Origin: CAVZCK01 sp963773735
GTDB taxonomy: Bacteria > Pseudomonadota > Alphaproteobacteria > Rhizobiales > Rhodomicrobiaceae
NCBI GenBank assembly: GCA_963773735.1
Contig: CAVZCK010000004.1
Span: 248,001 to 312,000 of the forward strand
DNA length: 64,000 nucleotides
Direction: 5' to 3'
Notes under the pieces: generated by a model
Told to the model about the DNA's origin: nothing
The model's input: the letters and a program-made list of their open reading frames with translations, nothing else
The model's database searches: none
Made by a program: the position numbers and the translations under genes
Shown: positions 48,886 through 56,924 of the stretch, one piece after another
How positions within the stretch are numbered: position 1 is the stretch's first letter
Layout of the letters: every line of letters starts with the position of its first letter

Positions 48886-49510
48886 CGGTTTCTTTTTTTT
48901 TTTTTGTTTTTTCGCTTTTTTTTGCGCGTTTTTTTTCCCTTTGTTTTTTTCCTTTCTTTTTTCTTCGCTCTCTCGCGTTTCGTTTTTGTTTTCTTTTTTT
49001 TCTCGTTTTTTTTTTTTTCCTCGCTCTTTTTTTTTGTTTTTTGTTTTTTTGCTGTTGTTCTTTCTTCTTCGTTTCCTCTGCTGTTCTGTTCGTTTCTTCT
49101 CGCTTCTGCCATGGCTTCGCGAATGCGGTGGCTCATGACTACGTTTGTTTTGAGTGTTATTCTCAAGTTCGTGAAGCTGGTTGAGCTGATGCTCTTTTTC
49201 GCCGCTCACGTTTCGATTTAGCTTGTTGCTAGAGTTGCATTTTGATTTGGTTTTTCTCAAGTATTGTGCTGATTTTGACTGTGAACTGTTTGCGCACGCT
49301 TGCTTTTAGTGCTAATGCGTGTGTTCTTGCTTTTCATCTTTTATGCGTTCGCTCTTTTCACGCGGCAAACGGGTCCTTTTGTTTAAAGCTGCGTTTCATC
49401 AGCTAGCTCTTCTCATTGTGATGTTTTTGCGAATGACTGACATTGTTTTCTCCTTTTGATTCAATTGTATTCTTTTGTTTTGTAAGTATATATCGCTTTT
49501 ATTGGTTCTT
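48886..49510. other. Extreme T-rich low-complexity tract (probable sequence artefact)
   Basis: On the plus strand 48886-49090 is mostly runs of 4-14 T broken by single C or G (repeating TTTTTC, TTTTG). The remainder to about 49510 stays T-rich with GTTTTG and CTTTT words. Composition is unlike anything else in the window. Translation gives Phe-rich or Lys/Glu/Arg-rich runs with no domain. It begins exactly where the transposase sequence is lost, which suggests a misassembled or poor-quality read end rather than biology. Confidence 0.7.
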
Positions 49511-49543
49511 CAACGAATGGCCGAGATGACGCCACGTATTATG

Positions 49544-49706
49544 CCCTAACCCCTCACCCACCCGCCTTCGGCGGGAGCCCTCTCCCGCAAGGGGAGAGGC
49601 CAGACCTGCGGCGACTTTCTTTTTTGCCCTTCCCCTCGCGGGAGAGGGCGGAATGCGTCAGCATTCCGGGTGAGGGGGCGGCGCGAAGCGCCGGGTAAGG
49701 GTGGGG
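49544..49706. repeat. REP-like intergenic element, second member of the family
   Basis: It contains CCCCTCACCC, the palindrome CCCGCCTTCGGCGGG, CTCTCCCGCAAGGGGAGAG, CCCCTCGCGGGAGAGGG and GGAATGCGTCAGCATTCC followed by GGGTGAGGGGGCG and GGCGCGAAGCGCC. The blocks match those at 7877-7980. It marks the return to normal chromosomal composition after the T-rich tract. Confidence 0.75.
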
Positions 49707-49762
49707 CCACGCATTCGTGCAATCTGATATCGCGTTTCATTGGCCTAACGATAACAGACCGC

Positions 49763-50429
49763 TTAGCCCAAGGTCACGGGCCGCCCCTGGATCATGCGCA
49801 GGAAGCGGTCCCGATAGTCCGCGTCTTCGGCAAAGACGCCGGTGAAGCGCGTGGTGATTGTGGAGGCGCCCGGCTTATGCACGCCGCGGATCGTCATGCA
49901 TTGGTGCAGAGCATCGATCAGGATCGCGACGCCCCGCCGGATTCAGCGCATTCTCGATGGCCTCGGCGATTTGCGCGGTCATGGTCTCCTGAGTTTGCAG
50001 GCGTTTGGCGAAGATATCGACCACGCGGGCAAGCTTGGAGATACCGACCACGCGGTCCCGCGGCAGATAGGCGACATGCGCAACGCCTAAGATGGGCAGC
50101 ATGTGGTGCTCGCAATGGGATTCAAGCCGGATGTCACGCACCATGACCAGGTCGTCATAGCCGTGCACCTCCTTGAAGGTGCGGGACAGGATCTCGACGG
50201 GGTCCTGGCCATAGCCGGCGAAAAACTCGTGATAGGATTCAACGACGCGGCGCGGCGTATCGCGCAGCCCTTCGCGTTCGGGATCGTCGCCCGCATAGCG
50301 GATCAAGGTGCGAATGGCAGCCTCCGCTTCGGCGCGGGTCGGACGCGCTTCCAGTTCTTCAGGCTTTCGCGTGCCAGTCTTGATCGCCCAGCCGTTTCCC
50401 GCCTGGCCCTGGTTCACGGGTGCATCCAT
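49763..50429 (-). pseudogene. folE: GTP cyclohydrolase I, copy 1 (frameshifted)
   Basis: FolE converts GTP to dihydroneopterin triphosphate, the first step to folate. The copy has IRYAGDDPEREGLRDTPRRV, SHCEHHMLPILGVAHVAYLP with the first zinc Cys and His, and RLQTQETMTAQIAEAI. At about 49937 one extra C (GCCCCGCCGG against GCCCCGCGG in copy 2) shifts the frame. The HQCMTIRGV block, which has the second zinc Cys, and the C-terminus are therefore out of frame. Past the break, the native end QGRPVTLG and stop at 49763-49765 survive. If the extra base is a sequence error, this is the copy with the authentic C-terminus. ATG 50429 is the likely start. Confidence 0.85.
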
Positions 50430-50702
50430 GACATTGCCCTTTTCGATGAGACAGCTACCGCTAACTTTGCGTTCGCTATACGCGTTCACTATATATCCGC
50501 AGGATGTTTCTGCTGGATGTGCGAAGGTCTGAGATCGATCAAATTTCTGGCGTTTCCTTAAATATCATGTGTCAAAGCGCGAGACTGACGACATCATTCG
50601 CGTGGAAATTCGCGGTCTCCTGGAAGGTTGGATCACGCGAATGGTGATATAGTCTTCGCGTAAAGTCCCTTCAAGCAAGGCAGATCTTGGATCGGTTGCA
50701 GC

Positions 50703-51257
50703 ATGGTCAATCTTGACGATCTTTACAACGGTCGAATTCTCGAACTTGCCGCGAACATTCCGCGTACCCAGAGGCTCGCTTCGCCGGGCGCCACGGCGCA
50801 GGCCTATTCCAAGCTCTGCGGCTCGCGCGTCACCATCGATCTCGATATGGACGGCGATGTCGTCACGAATTACGGGCAGGACGTAAAGGCATGCTTGCTC
50901 GGCCAGAGCTCGGCATCGGTCATGGGCCGGAATATCGTCGGATCAACGGCGGCCGAGCTTCGCGATATCGGGCAACGGATGCGCAAGATGCTGAAGGAGG
51001 GCGGGGAGCCGCCAACCGGCAAATGGGCTGATCTGGCCGTGCTTGAGCCGGTCAGGGATTATAAGGCGCGCCATGCCTCGACGCTTCTCGTTTTCGACGC
51101 CGTGGAAGACGCTATCGCCCAGATCGAAGCGAGCCGGGCGTCATCTGAAGCAACCGGCGGAATAGCCAGCGGCGGAAATTGGGGCTTTCTCGGCCGGCAC
51201 CGGGCCCCGCGGCGGATTGCATGCAATTTCATTGCTTGTGACACACCCGAAGATTAA
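50703..51257 (+). CDS. IscU/NifU-like iron-sulfur cluster assembly scaffold, copy 1 (frameshifted tail)
   Basis: A scaffold of the IscU/NifU N-terminal fold. It has the start VNLDDLYNGRILELAANIPR, a Cys in KLCGSRVTIDL, a Cys in DVKACLLGQSSASVM and the block DYKARHASTLLVFDAV, where Ser stands at the place of the third Cys in canonical IscU. That substitution is common in this alphaproteobacterial subgroup. At 51143 an extra A, absent from copy 2, shifts the frame. The last 33 residues (SEATGGIASGGNWGF onward) are thus aberrant and the stop is lost to 51257. The conserved core of about 148 residues is intact. It is divergent from folE. Confidence 0.82.
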   Translation: MVNLDDLYNGRILELAANIPRTQRLASPGATAQAYSKLCGSRVTIDLDMDGDVVTNYGQDVKACLLGQSSASVMGRNIVGSTAAELRDIGQRMRKMLKEGGEPPTGKWADLAVLEPVRDYKARHASTLLVFDAVEDAIAQIEASRASSEATGGIASGGNWGFLGRHRAPRRIACNFIACDTPED

Positions 51258-51362
51258 TTTTGGCTGCCGGCCTATCACGCCGGCATAGGGAGGTTTGCCG
51301 GCAGTCAAATGCCGCGCGCGTTGCTTCTCACAAGGCAAAATGTCAATCGAGGAGTTGTTTAC

Positions 51363-51611
51363 ATGCGTGTGTTCGGTAAAGTTCTGATGTCCGCTGCCGC
51401 TCTGGCTCTGGCCGGCGGTGTTTCCCTCACATACGCTCAGGCCGCTCCGACGGCCGGGAAGCCCGCAGTTTCGTCCCAGCTCCAACTGGCGGCTGCCGCC
51501 AAGAAAACAGCGAAGACCGCCAAGGCCAAGACCGGGCCCGGTCATTGCGGCAAGATGAAATATTGGGACAAGAAAACCAAGAAATGCGCTGACGCCACGC
51601 AGAAAAAGTGA
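51363..51611 (+). CDS. Small exported Lys-rich protein, copy 1
   Basis: An 82-residue protein starting at ATG 51363, with GAGGAG shortly before it. A signal peptide (VFGKVLMSAAALALAGGVSL, then TYAQA) is followed by an Ala/Lys-rich spacer and a small C-terminal unit HCGKMKYWDKKTKKCADATQ with two Cys that could form a disulfide. The layout recalls PsiF-type small periplasmic proteins, but I cannot assign a function. A strong terminator follows. Copy 2 differs by a few residues and one codon at the end. Confidence 0.7.
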   Translation: MRVFGKVLMSAAALALAGGVSLTYAQAAPTAGKPAVSSQLQLAAAAKKTAKTAKAKTGPGHCGKMKYWDKKTKKCADATQKK

Positions 51612-51632
51612 TAGCCAATCGGTTCAAGGCTC

Positions 51633-51668
51633 AGAATGGCTGACGCAATGTCAGCCATTCTTTTTTGT
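51633..51668 (+). terminator. Rho-independent terminator after small exported protein, copy 1
   Basis: A perfect 12-bp stem, AGAATGGCTGAC and GTCAGCCATTCT, with loop GCAAT, is followed by TTTTTTG. It lies 20 bases after the stop codon. Confidence 0.92.
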
Positions 51669-51735
51669 CTTTATCAGCGGGACGGGGACGCGATAAGTGT
51701 CTCATCGCTCACATAGCCAAGCCCGTTTACCCATC

Positions 51736-52547
51736 ATGAAACTGAGACTGGCGACCTGGAATATCAACTCGGTCCGTCTTCGCATCGGCCTCGTCGAGCG
51801 CTTCGCCCGTGCGTTCCAGCCGGACATCCTCTGCCTGCAGGAAATCAAATGCGTGGACGAAGCCTTTCCCTATGAGGCCGCGCGCGCAATGGGCTTTCCG
51901 CATATTCATGTGAAGGGCCAGGCCGGCTATCACGGCGTCGCCACCTTGTCCCGCATCCCGCTGGAGCCGAGGGGCACGGAGAATTTCTGCGGCAGCGGCG
52001 AAGCCCGACACATCGCGGTGGCGCTCGACGGGCAGCCGGTCATCCTGCACAATGTCTATATCCCGGCCGGCGGCGACATCCCCGACCCGGACCTCAACCC
52101 GAAATTCGGGCAGAAGCTCGCCTATATAAGCGCGCTGACCGCCTGGTTCGGCGACGGCGGCGCCGCGCCGAGAGGAAGCCAGCACATCCTTGCCGGCGAT
52201 TTCAATGTCGCGCCGCTGGAGCACGACGTCTGGTCGCACAAGCAGCTGCTCAAGGTCGTCAGCCACACGCCGGTCGAGGTCGAGCATCTCGCCCGGCTGA
52301 AATCCTCGGCCGAATGGGTCGACATCATGCGCAAATATGTGCCGGAGGATCGAGAAGCTCTACACCTGGTGGAGCTACCGGGCGCGCGACTGGCGGGCCT
52401 CGAACCGCGGCCGCCGGCTCGACCATGTCTGGACGACGCCCGGGCTTGAAGGCGCCGTCCGGCTCGATGACGGTCGTCGAGGAGGCGCGCGACTGGGAGC
52501 AGCCGTCCGACCACGTGCCGGTGGTCGCCGATTTCGAGTTGGGATGA
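51736..52547 (+). pseudogene. xthA: Exodeoxyribonuclease III, copy 1 (two frameshifts)
   Basis: Homologue of the base-excision-repair exonuclease III / AP endonuclease. The first 205 residues match copy 2 almost exactly (KLRLATWNINSVRLRIGLV, DILCLQEIKCVDEAF, ILAGDFNVAPLEHDVWSH). At 52350 an extra T (GAGGATCGAG against GAGGACGAG) and at about 52460 an extra G shift the frame twice. YTWWSYRARDWRASNRGRRL and the final SDHVPVVADFEL with its catalytic Asp-His are therefore out of frame. As written, the product would lack the active-site C-terminus. Both extra bases are absent from copy 2. Confidence 0.85.
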
Positions 52548-53218
52548 GCCCAAGGGTAATCCAGGCAAGGCCGCCCCTGGATCATGCGCAGGAAGCGGTC
52601 CCGATAGTCCGCGTCTTCGGCAAAGACGCCGGTGAAGCGCGTGGTGATCGTGGAGGCGCCCGGCTTATGCACGCCGCGGATCGTCATGCACTGGTGCAGA
52701 GCATCGATCAGGATCGCGACGCCCCGCGGATTCAGCGCATTCTCGATTGCCTCGGCGATTTGCGCGGTCATGGTCTCCTGAGTTTGCAGGCGTTTGGCGA
52801 AGATATCGACCACGCGGGCAAGCTTGGAGATGCCGACCACGCGGTCCCGTGGCAGATAGGCGACATGCGCGACGCCCAAGATGGGCAGCATGTGGTGCTC
52901 GCAATGGGATTCAAGCCGGATGTCGCGCACCATGACCAGGTCGTCATAGCCGTGCACCTCCTTGAAGGTGCGGGACAGGATCTCGACGGGGTCCTGGCCA
53001 TAGCCGGCGAAAAACTCGTGATAGGACTCAGCGACGCGGCGCGGCGTATCGCGCAGCCCTTCGCGTTCGGGATCGTCGCCCGCATAGCGGATCAAGGTGC
53101 GAATGGCAGCCTCCGCTTCGGCGCGGGTCGGACGCGCTTCCAGTTCTTCAGGCTTTCGCGTGCCAGTCTTGATCGCCCAGCCGTTTCCCGCCTGGCCCTG
53201 GTTCACGGGTGCATCCAT
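52325..53218 (-). CDS. folE: GTP cyclohydrolase I, copy 2 (intact core, chimeric C-terminal extension)
   Basis: This copy keeps one frame through all FolE motifs: LRDTPRRVAESYHEF, SHCEHHMLPILGVAHVAYLP and HQCMTIRGVHKPG (second zinc Cys), then RFTGVFAEDADYRDRFLRMI. Because the duplication junction (52570/52571) cuts the gene four codons before its end, the native tail VTLG and stop are lost. The frame instead runs about 80 residues into the antisense of xthA copy 1 (CLDYPWAHPNSKSATTGTW onward), ending at 52325. The core of about 215 residues should fold. The tail would sit near the C-terminal helices of the decamer and may be tolerated or harmful. ATG 53218 is the likely start. Confidence 0.87.
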   Translation of the reverse strand: MDAPVNQGQAGNGWAIKTGTRKPEELEARPTRAEAEAAIRTLIRYAGDDPEREGLRDTPRRVAESYHEFFAGYGQDPVEILSRTFKEVHGYDDLVMVRDIRLESHCEHHMLPILGVAHVAYLPRDRVVGISKLARVVDIFAKRLQTQETMTAQIAEAIENALNPRGVAILIDALHQCMTIRGVHKPGASTITTRFTGVFAEDADYRDRFLRMIQGRPCLDYPWAHPNSKSATTGTWSDGCSQSRASSTTVIEPDGAFKPGRRPDMVEPAAAVRGPPVARPVAPPGVELLDPPAHICA

Positions 53219-53491
53219 GACATTGCCCTTTTCGATGAGACAGCTACCGCCAACTTTGCGTTCGCTATGCGCGTTCACTATATATCCGCAGGATGTTTCT
53301 GCTGGATGTGCGAAGGTCTGAGATCGATCAAATTTCTGGCGTTTCCTTAAATATCATGTGTCAAAGCGCGAGACTGACGACATCATTCGCATGGAGATTC
53401 GCGGCCTCCTGGAAGGTTGGATCGCGCGAATGGTGATATAGTCTTCGGGCAAAGTCCCTTCAAGCAAGGCAGATCTTGGATCGGTTGCAGC

Positions 53492-53953
53492 ATGATCAAT
53501 CTTGACGATCTTTACAACGGCCGAATTCTCGAACTTGCCGCGAACATTCCGCGGACCCAGAGGCTCGCTTCGCCGGGCGCCACGGCGCAGGCCTATTCCA
53601 AGCTCTGCGGCTCGCGCGTCACCATCGATCTCGATATGGACGGCGATGTCGTCACAAATTATGGGCAGGACGTAAAGGCATGCTTGCTGGGGCAGAGCTC
53701 GGCATCGGTCATGGGCCGGAATATCGTCGGATCAACGGCGGCCGAGCTTCGCGACATCGGGCAACGGATGCGCAAAATGCTGAAAGAGGGCGGGGAGCCG
53801 CCAACCGGCAAATGGGCCGACCTTGCCGTGCTTGAGCCGGTCAGGGATTATAAGGCGCGCCATGCCTCGACGCTTCTCGTTTTCGACGCAGTGGAAAACG
53901 CTATCGCGCAGATCGAAGCGAGCCGGGCGTCTCTGAAGCAACCGGCGGAATAG
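53492..53953 (+). CDS. IscU/NifU-like iron-sulfur cluster assembly scaffold, copy 2
   Basis: A 153-residue intact copy. It reads INLDDLYNGRILELAANIPR, KLCGSRVTIDLDMDGDVV, DVKACLLGQSSASVMGR and DYKARHASTLLVFDAVENAI, ending SRASLKQPAE at a normal position. Differences from copy 1 in the core are few and mostly silent or conservative (Val/Ile at residue 2, Asp/Asn near the end). Scaffold proteins hold nascent Fe-S clusters; this one lies outside any isc or suf operon, so its partner system is unknown. Its conserved neighbourhood with folE may reflect shared regulation. Confidence 0.88.
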   Translation: MINLDDLYNGRILELAANIPRTQRLASPGATAQAYSKLCGSRVTIDLDMDGDVVTNYGQDVKACLLGQSSASVMGRNIVGSTAAELRDIGQRMRKMLKEGGEPPTGKWADLAVLEPVRDYKARHASTLLVFDAVENAIAQIEASRASLKQPAE

Positions 53954-54151
53954 CCAGCTGCGGAAATTGGGGCTGGCTCGGCCGCAACCGGGTCGCGCGG
54001 CGGATTGTACGCAATTTCATTGCTTTGTAACACACGCAAAGATTAATTTTAGCTGTCGGCCTATCGCGCCGGCATGGGGAGGTTTGCCGGCAGTCAAATG
54101 CCGCGCGCGTTGCTTCTCACAAGGCAAAATGTCAATCGAGGAGTTGCTTAC

Positions 54152-54403
54152 ATGCGTGTGTTCGGTAAAGTTCTGATGTCCGCTGCCGCTCTGGCTCTGG
54201 CCGGCGGTTTTTCCCTCGCATTTGCTCAGGCCGCTCCGACGGCCGGGAAGCCCGCAGTCTCGTCCCAGCTCCAACTTGCGGCTGCCACCAAGAAAACAGC
54301 GAAGACCGCCAAGGCCAAGACCGGGCCCGGTCATTGCGGCAAGCTGAAATATTGGGACAAGAAAACCAAGAAATGCGCTGACGCCACGCAGAAAAAGCCA
54401 TAG
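54152..54403 (+). CDS. Small exported Lys-rich protein, copy 2
   Basis: An 83-residue protein with a signal peptide (VFGKVLMSAAALALAGGFSL, then AFAQA), the Lys/Ala/Thr spacer and the end unit HCGKLKYWDKKTKKCADATQ with two Cys. It keeps the GAGGAG ribosome site and the terminator of copy 1. Function unknown; the preservation of signal peptide and Cys pair in both copies argues that it is a real gene. Confidence 0.72.
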   Translation: MRVFGKVLMSAAALALAGGFSLAFAQAAPTAGKPAVSSQLQLAAATKKTAKTAKAKTGPGHCGKLKYWDKKTKKCADATQKKP

Positions 54404-54421
54404 CCAATCGGTTCAAGGCTC

Positions 54422-54457
54422 AGAATGGCTGACGCAATGTCAGCCATTCTTTTTTGT
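54422..54457 (+). terminator. Rho-independent terminator after small exported protein, copy 2
   Basis: Identical to copy 1: a 12-bp stem AGAATGGCTGAC / GTCAGCCATTCT, loop GCAAT, then a T run. Confidence 0.92.
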
Positions 54458-54524
54458 CTTTATCAGCGGGACGGGGACGCGATAAGTGTCTCATCGCTCA
54501 CAAAGCCAAGCCCGTTAACCCATC

Positions 54525-55334
54525 ATGAAACTGAGACTGGCGACCTGGAATATCAATTCGGTCCGTCTTCGCATCGGCCTCGTCGAGCGCTTCGCCCGTG
54601 CGTTCCAGCCTGACATCCTCTGCCTGCAGGAAATCAAATGCGTGGACGAAGCCTTTCCCTACGACGCCGCGCGCGCAATGGGCTTTGCGCATATTCATGT
54701 GAAGGGCCAGGCCGGCTATCACGGCGTCGCCATCTTGTCGCGCATTCCGCTTGAGCCAAGGGGCACCGAGAATTTCTGCGGCAGCGGCGAGGCCAGGCAC
54801 ATCGCCGTCGCGCTCGATGGGCAGCCGGTCATCCTGCACAATGTCTACATCCCGGCCGGCGGCGACATCCCCGACCCGGAGCTCAACCCGAAATTCGGGC
54901 AGAAGCTCGCCTATATCAGCGCGCTGACCGCCTGGTTCGGCGACGGCGGCGCCGCGCCGAGAGGAAGCCAGCATATCCTTGCCGGCGATTTCAACGTCGC
55001 GCCGCTGGAGCACGATGTCTGGTCGCACAAGCAGCTGCTCAAGGTGGTCAGCCATACCCCGGTCGAGGTCGAGCATCTGGCCCGGCTGAAGTCCTCGGCC
55101 GAATGGGTCGACATCATGCGCAAATATGTGCCGGAGGACGAGAAGCTCTACACCTGGTGGAGCTACCGCGCGCGCGACTGGCGGGCCTCGAACCGCGGCC
55201 GGCGGCTCGACCATATCTGGACGACGCCGGGGCTCGAAGGCGCCGCCCGCTCGATGACGGTCGTCGAGGAGGCACGCGACTGGGACCAGCCGTCCGACCA
55301 CGTGCCGGTGGTCGCCGATTTCGAGTTGGGATGA
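54525..55334 (+). CDS. xthA: Exodeoxyribonuclease III, copy 2 (intact)
   Basis: A 269-residue intact enzyme. Exonuclease III removes nucleotides 3'-5' and incises at abasic sites. Motifs in order: ATWNINSVRLR (Asn), CLQEIKCVDEAFP (metal-binding Glu), VILHNVYIPAGGDIPDPELN (Tyr), LAGDFNVAPLEHDVWSH (Asp, Asn), RLDHIWTTPGL (Asp) and QPSDHVPVVADFEL (Asp-His pair). Length matches the family. This is the functional copy if copy 1 is really broken. It is the last gene of the duplicated unit. Confidence 0.95.
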   Translation: MKLRLATWNINSVRLRIGLVERFARAFQPDILCLQEIKCVDEAFPYDAARAMGFAHIHVKGQAGYHGVAILSRIPLEPRGTENFCGSGEARHIAVALDGQPVILHNVYIPAGGDIPDPELNPKFGQKLAYISALTAWFGDGGAAPRGSQHILAGDFNVAPLEHDVWSHKQLLKVVSHTPVEVEHLARLKSSAEWVDIMRKYVPEDEKLYTWWSYRARDWRASNRGRRLDHIWTTPGLEGAARSMTVVEEARDWDQPSDHVPVVADFELG

Positions 55335-55607
55335 GCCCAAGGGCAATCCAGGCAAGGTCAGCTAGGCCGTCCTGACCTGACGCGCAGAGCATATCGACCG
55401 GCCGTCCGGGCGATGCCGTCAGTTCCGGAATCGACGCCGCCGACTAAGGTATTTTCGCCGCATATCTCCGCAGGGCCGAGAATGCGGACACGGCCGGCAC
55501 AGACCATTTCGGTCCTCGGCGGGGCAGGTTCTTCAAGCTTAAGAGCGATTGCTCGACAGGCCGGCTCCAACTACACTTTTGCTACAAAACGACGATGGGA
55601 GGAGTCC

Positions 55608-56849
55608 TTGAGACTATGCCGTTCGGGCCGTGCGCCAATCGCTTTCATATGGGCTGGAGCAATGGCGGGTTTGCTTTGCTTAGAGGCTTCGGCGCAGCAG
55701 CAGCCAGCAGCAGGCGCCGCTCCTGCCCTTCCTCCCGGCTCGCCGCTGATGGGCCGGCCCGATACGGCTGAGGCAAAAAAGCTTGCGCCGGTTGCTCCTC
55801 CGCCAATCCCGACCGCCGCGGACAAGCTTCCGGTCGATAAGCTCGTCGTTCCGGCGGGATTCAAGATCGAAGTCTATGCCTCCGGCGTGGGTAATGCCCG
55901 CTCGCTCACCATGGGCGATAAAGGCACAATTTTCGTGGGAAGCCGCCTCCTCGACAAGGTTTCGGCCATCGTCGAAAAGGACGGCAAGCGCGAGGTGAAG
56001 GTCGTCGCCCAAGGCCTTTACCGGCCCAACGGCGTCACCTTCCACAAGGGCACTCTGTATATCGCCGAGCTTTCGCAGATCTCGAAAATCGACGGCATCG
56101 AGGACAAGCTCGATAATCCGCCGAAACCCACGGTGATCTATTCCGACCTGCCGAAAGATGAGGCTCACGGCTGGAAATATTTGCGGGCCGGCCCCGACGA
56201 TAAGCTCTATTTCCAGGTTGGCGCGCCTTGCAACATCTGCATGCCGGACGACAAGCACGCTCAAATCCGCCGTATCAATCTGGACGGCAGCGGCGCGGAA
56301 GTCATTGCGCGCGGCATCCGCCAGGTTGTCGGCATGGATTGGCAACCGGATACCAATCTCCTCTATTTTAGCGAGAACCAAAGAGACTGGCTGTCCGAGG
56401 ACATACCGCAGGACAAGCTGAACAGGATCGCCAATCCCGGCAAAGACAATTTCGGCTTCCCCTATTGCCATCAAGGCAACATCGCCGACACGGAATTCGG
56501 CTGGGGGCACTCCTGCGATGACTTTACCAAGCCCGCCGGCCTTATGGGAGCGCATACGGCGGTATTGGGGCTGCGCTTCTATACGGGGAGTATGTTCCCC
56601 GATTTGAAGAACGCCATTATTCTGGCGCGCCACGGCTCCTGGAACCGCTCGGTCAAGCTGGGCGGCGATGTCGTCATCGTCAGGCTGAACAGTGACGGCA
56701 CGGTCAAATCCATCGATCCGCTCGTGACCGGGTTCCTGCAGAACAACAGCTATGTCGGCCGGCCGGTCGATATTCTCGTCATGAAGGACGGCTCCATTCT
56801 GATTTCGGACGATTATAACGGAGCCGTCTGGAGGGTGAGCAAAGCATAG
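55608..56849 (+). CDS. PQQ-dependent sugar dehydrogenase-like protein (sorbosone dehydrogenase family)
   Basis: An exported six-bladed beta-propeller. TTG 55608 with GGGAGGAG just before it gives a signal peptide (APIAFIWAGAMAGLLCLEAS, then AQ). A Pro/Ala-rich linker follows, then the propeller: LVVPAGFKIEVYASGVGNAR, LYRPNGVTFHKGTLYIAELS, DEAHGWKYLRAGPDDKLYF, GMDWQPDTNLLYFSENQRD and GDVVIVRLNSDGTV, ending DILVMKDGSILISDDYNGAV. The GlcDH/L-sorbosone dehydrogenase family oxidises sugars or aldehydes in the periplasm using PQQ, although many members have no proven substrate. A diheme cytochrome c gene 75 bases downstream is a likely electron acceptor. The frame is open further upstream to 55413 without a signal peptide. 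Confidence 0.85.
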   Translation: MRLCRSGRAPIAFIWAGAMAGLLCLEASAQQQPAAGAAPALPPGSPLMGRPDTAEAKKLAPVAPPPIPTAADKLPVDKLVVPAGFKIEVYASGVGNARSLTMGDKGTIFVGSRLLDKVSAIVEKDGKREVKVVAQGLYRPNGVTFHKGTLYIAELSQISKIDGIEDKLDNPPKPTVIYSDLPKDEAHGWKYLRAGPDDKLYFQVGAPCNICMPDDKHAQIRRINLDGSGAEVIARGIRQVVGMDWQPDTNLLYFSENQRDWLSEDIPQDKLNRIANPGKDNFGFPYCHQGNIADTEFGWGHSCDDFTKPAGLMGAHTAVLGLRFYTGSMFPDLKNAIILARHGSWNRSVKLGGDVVIVRLNSDGTVKSIDPLVTGFLQNNSYVGRPVDILVMKDGSILISDDYNGAVWRVSKA

Positions 56850-56924
56850 CAAGACCCGGCAAAGCCGCGTTCCGCTCAATGCGCTGCCGGCGTCAGGCCG
56901 GCAGCCTTTCCAATCGGGGGTCGG

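Larger units (their letters stand above)
49781..52570. repeat. Tandem duplication unit 1 (2790 bp)
   Basis: The unit runs from CCGCCCCTGG inside the folE 3' end to CCAGGCAAGG after xthA. It is followed directly by unit 2 with the same gene order. The two units align along their whole length with scattered substitutions, more in the xthA part. Unit 1 has four extra single bases in coding sequence relative to unit 2. Confidence 0.92.
52571..55357. repeat. Tandem duplication unit 2 (2787 bp)
   Basis: Same content and order as unit 1: folE 3'-truncated by four codons, IscU-like, small exported protein, xthA. The junction CCAGGCAAGG / CCGCCCCTGG shows only two bases of microhomology (GG). All coding frames except the folE tail are intact. 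One extra base relative to unit 1 lies in non-coding sequence near 54025. Confidence 0.92.

Noticed and set aside
48757..49260. Minus-strand frame rich in Lys, Glu and Arg
   Set aside because: It is the translation of the T-rich tract and has no ribosome site; composition alone makes the frame.
52337..53350. Plus-strand frame of 337 codons across xthA copy 1 and antisense folE copy 2
   Set aside because: It is the displaced xthA C-terminus followed by antisense of folE; not a gene of its own.
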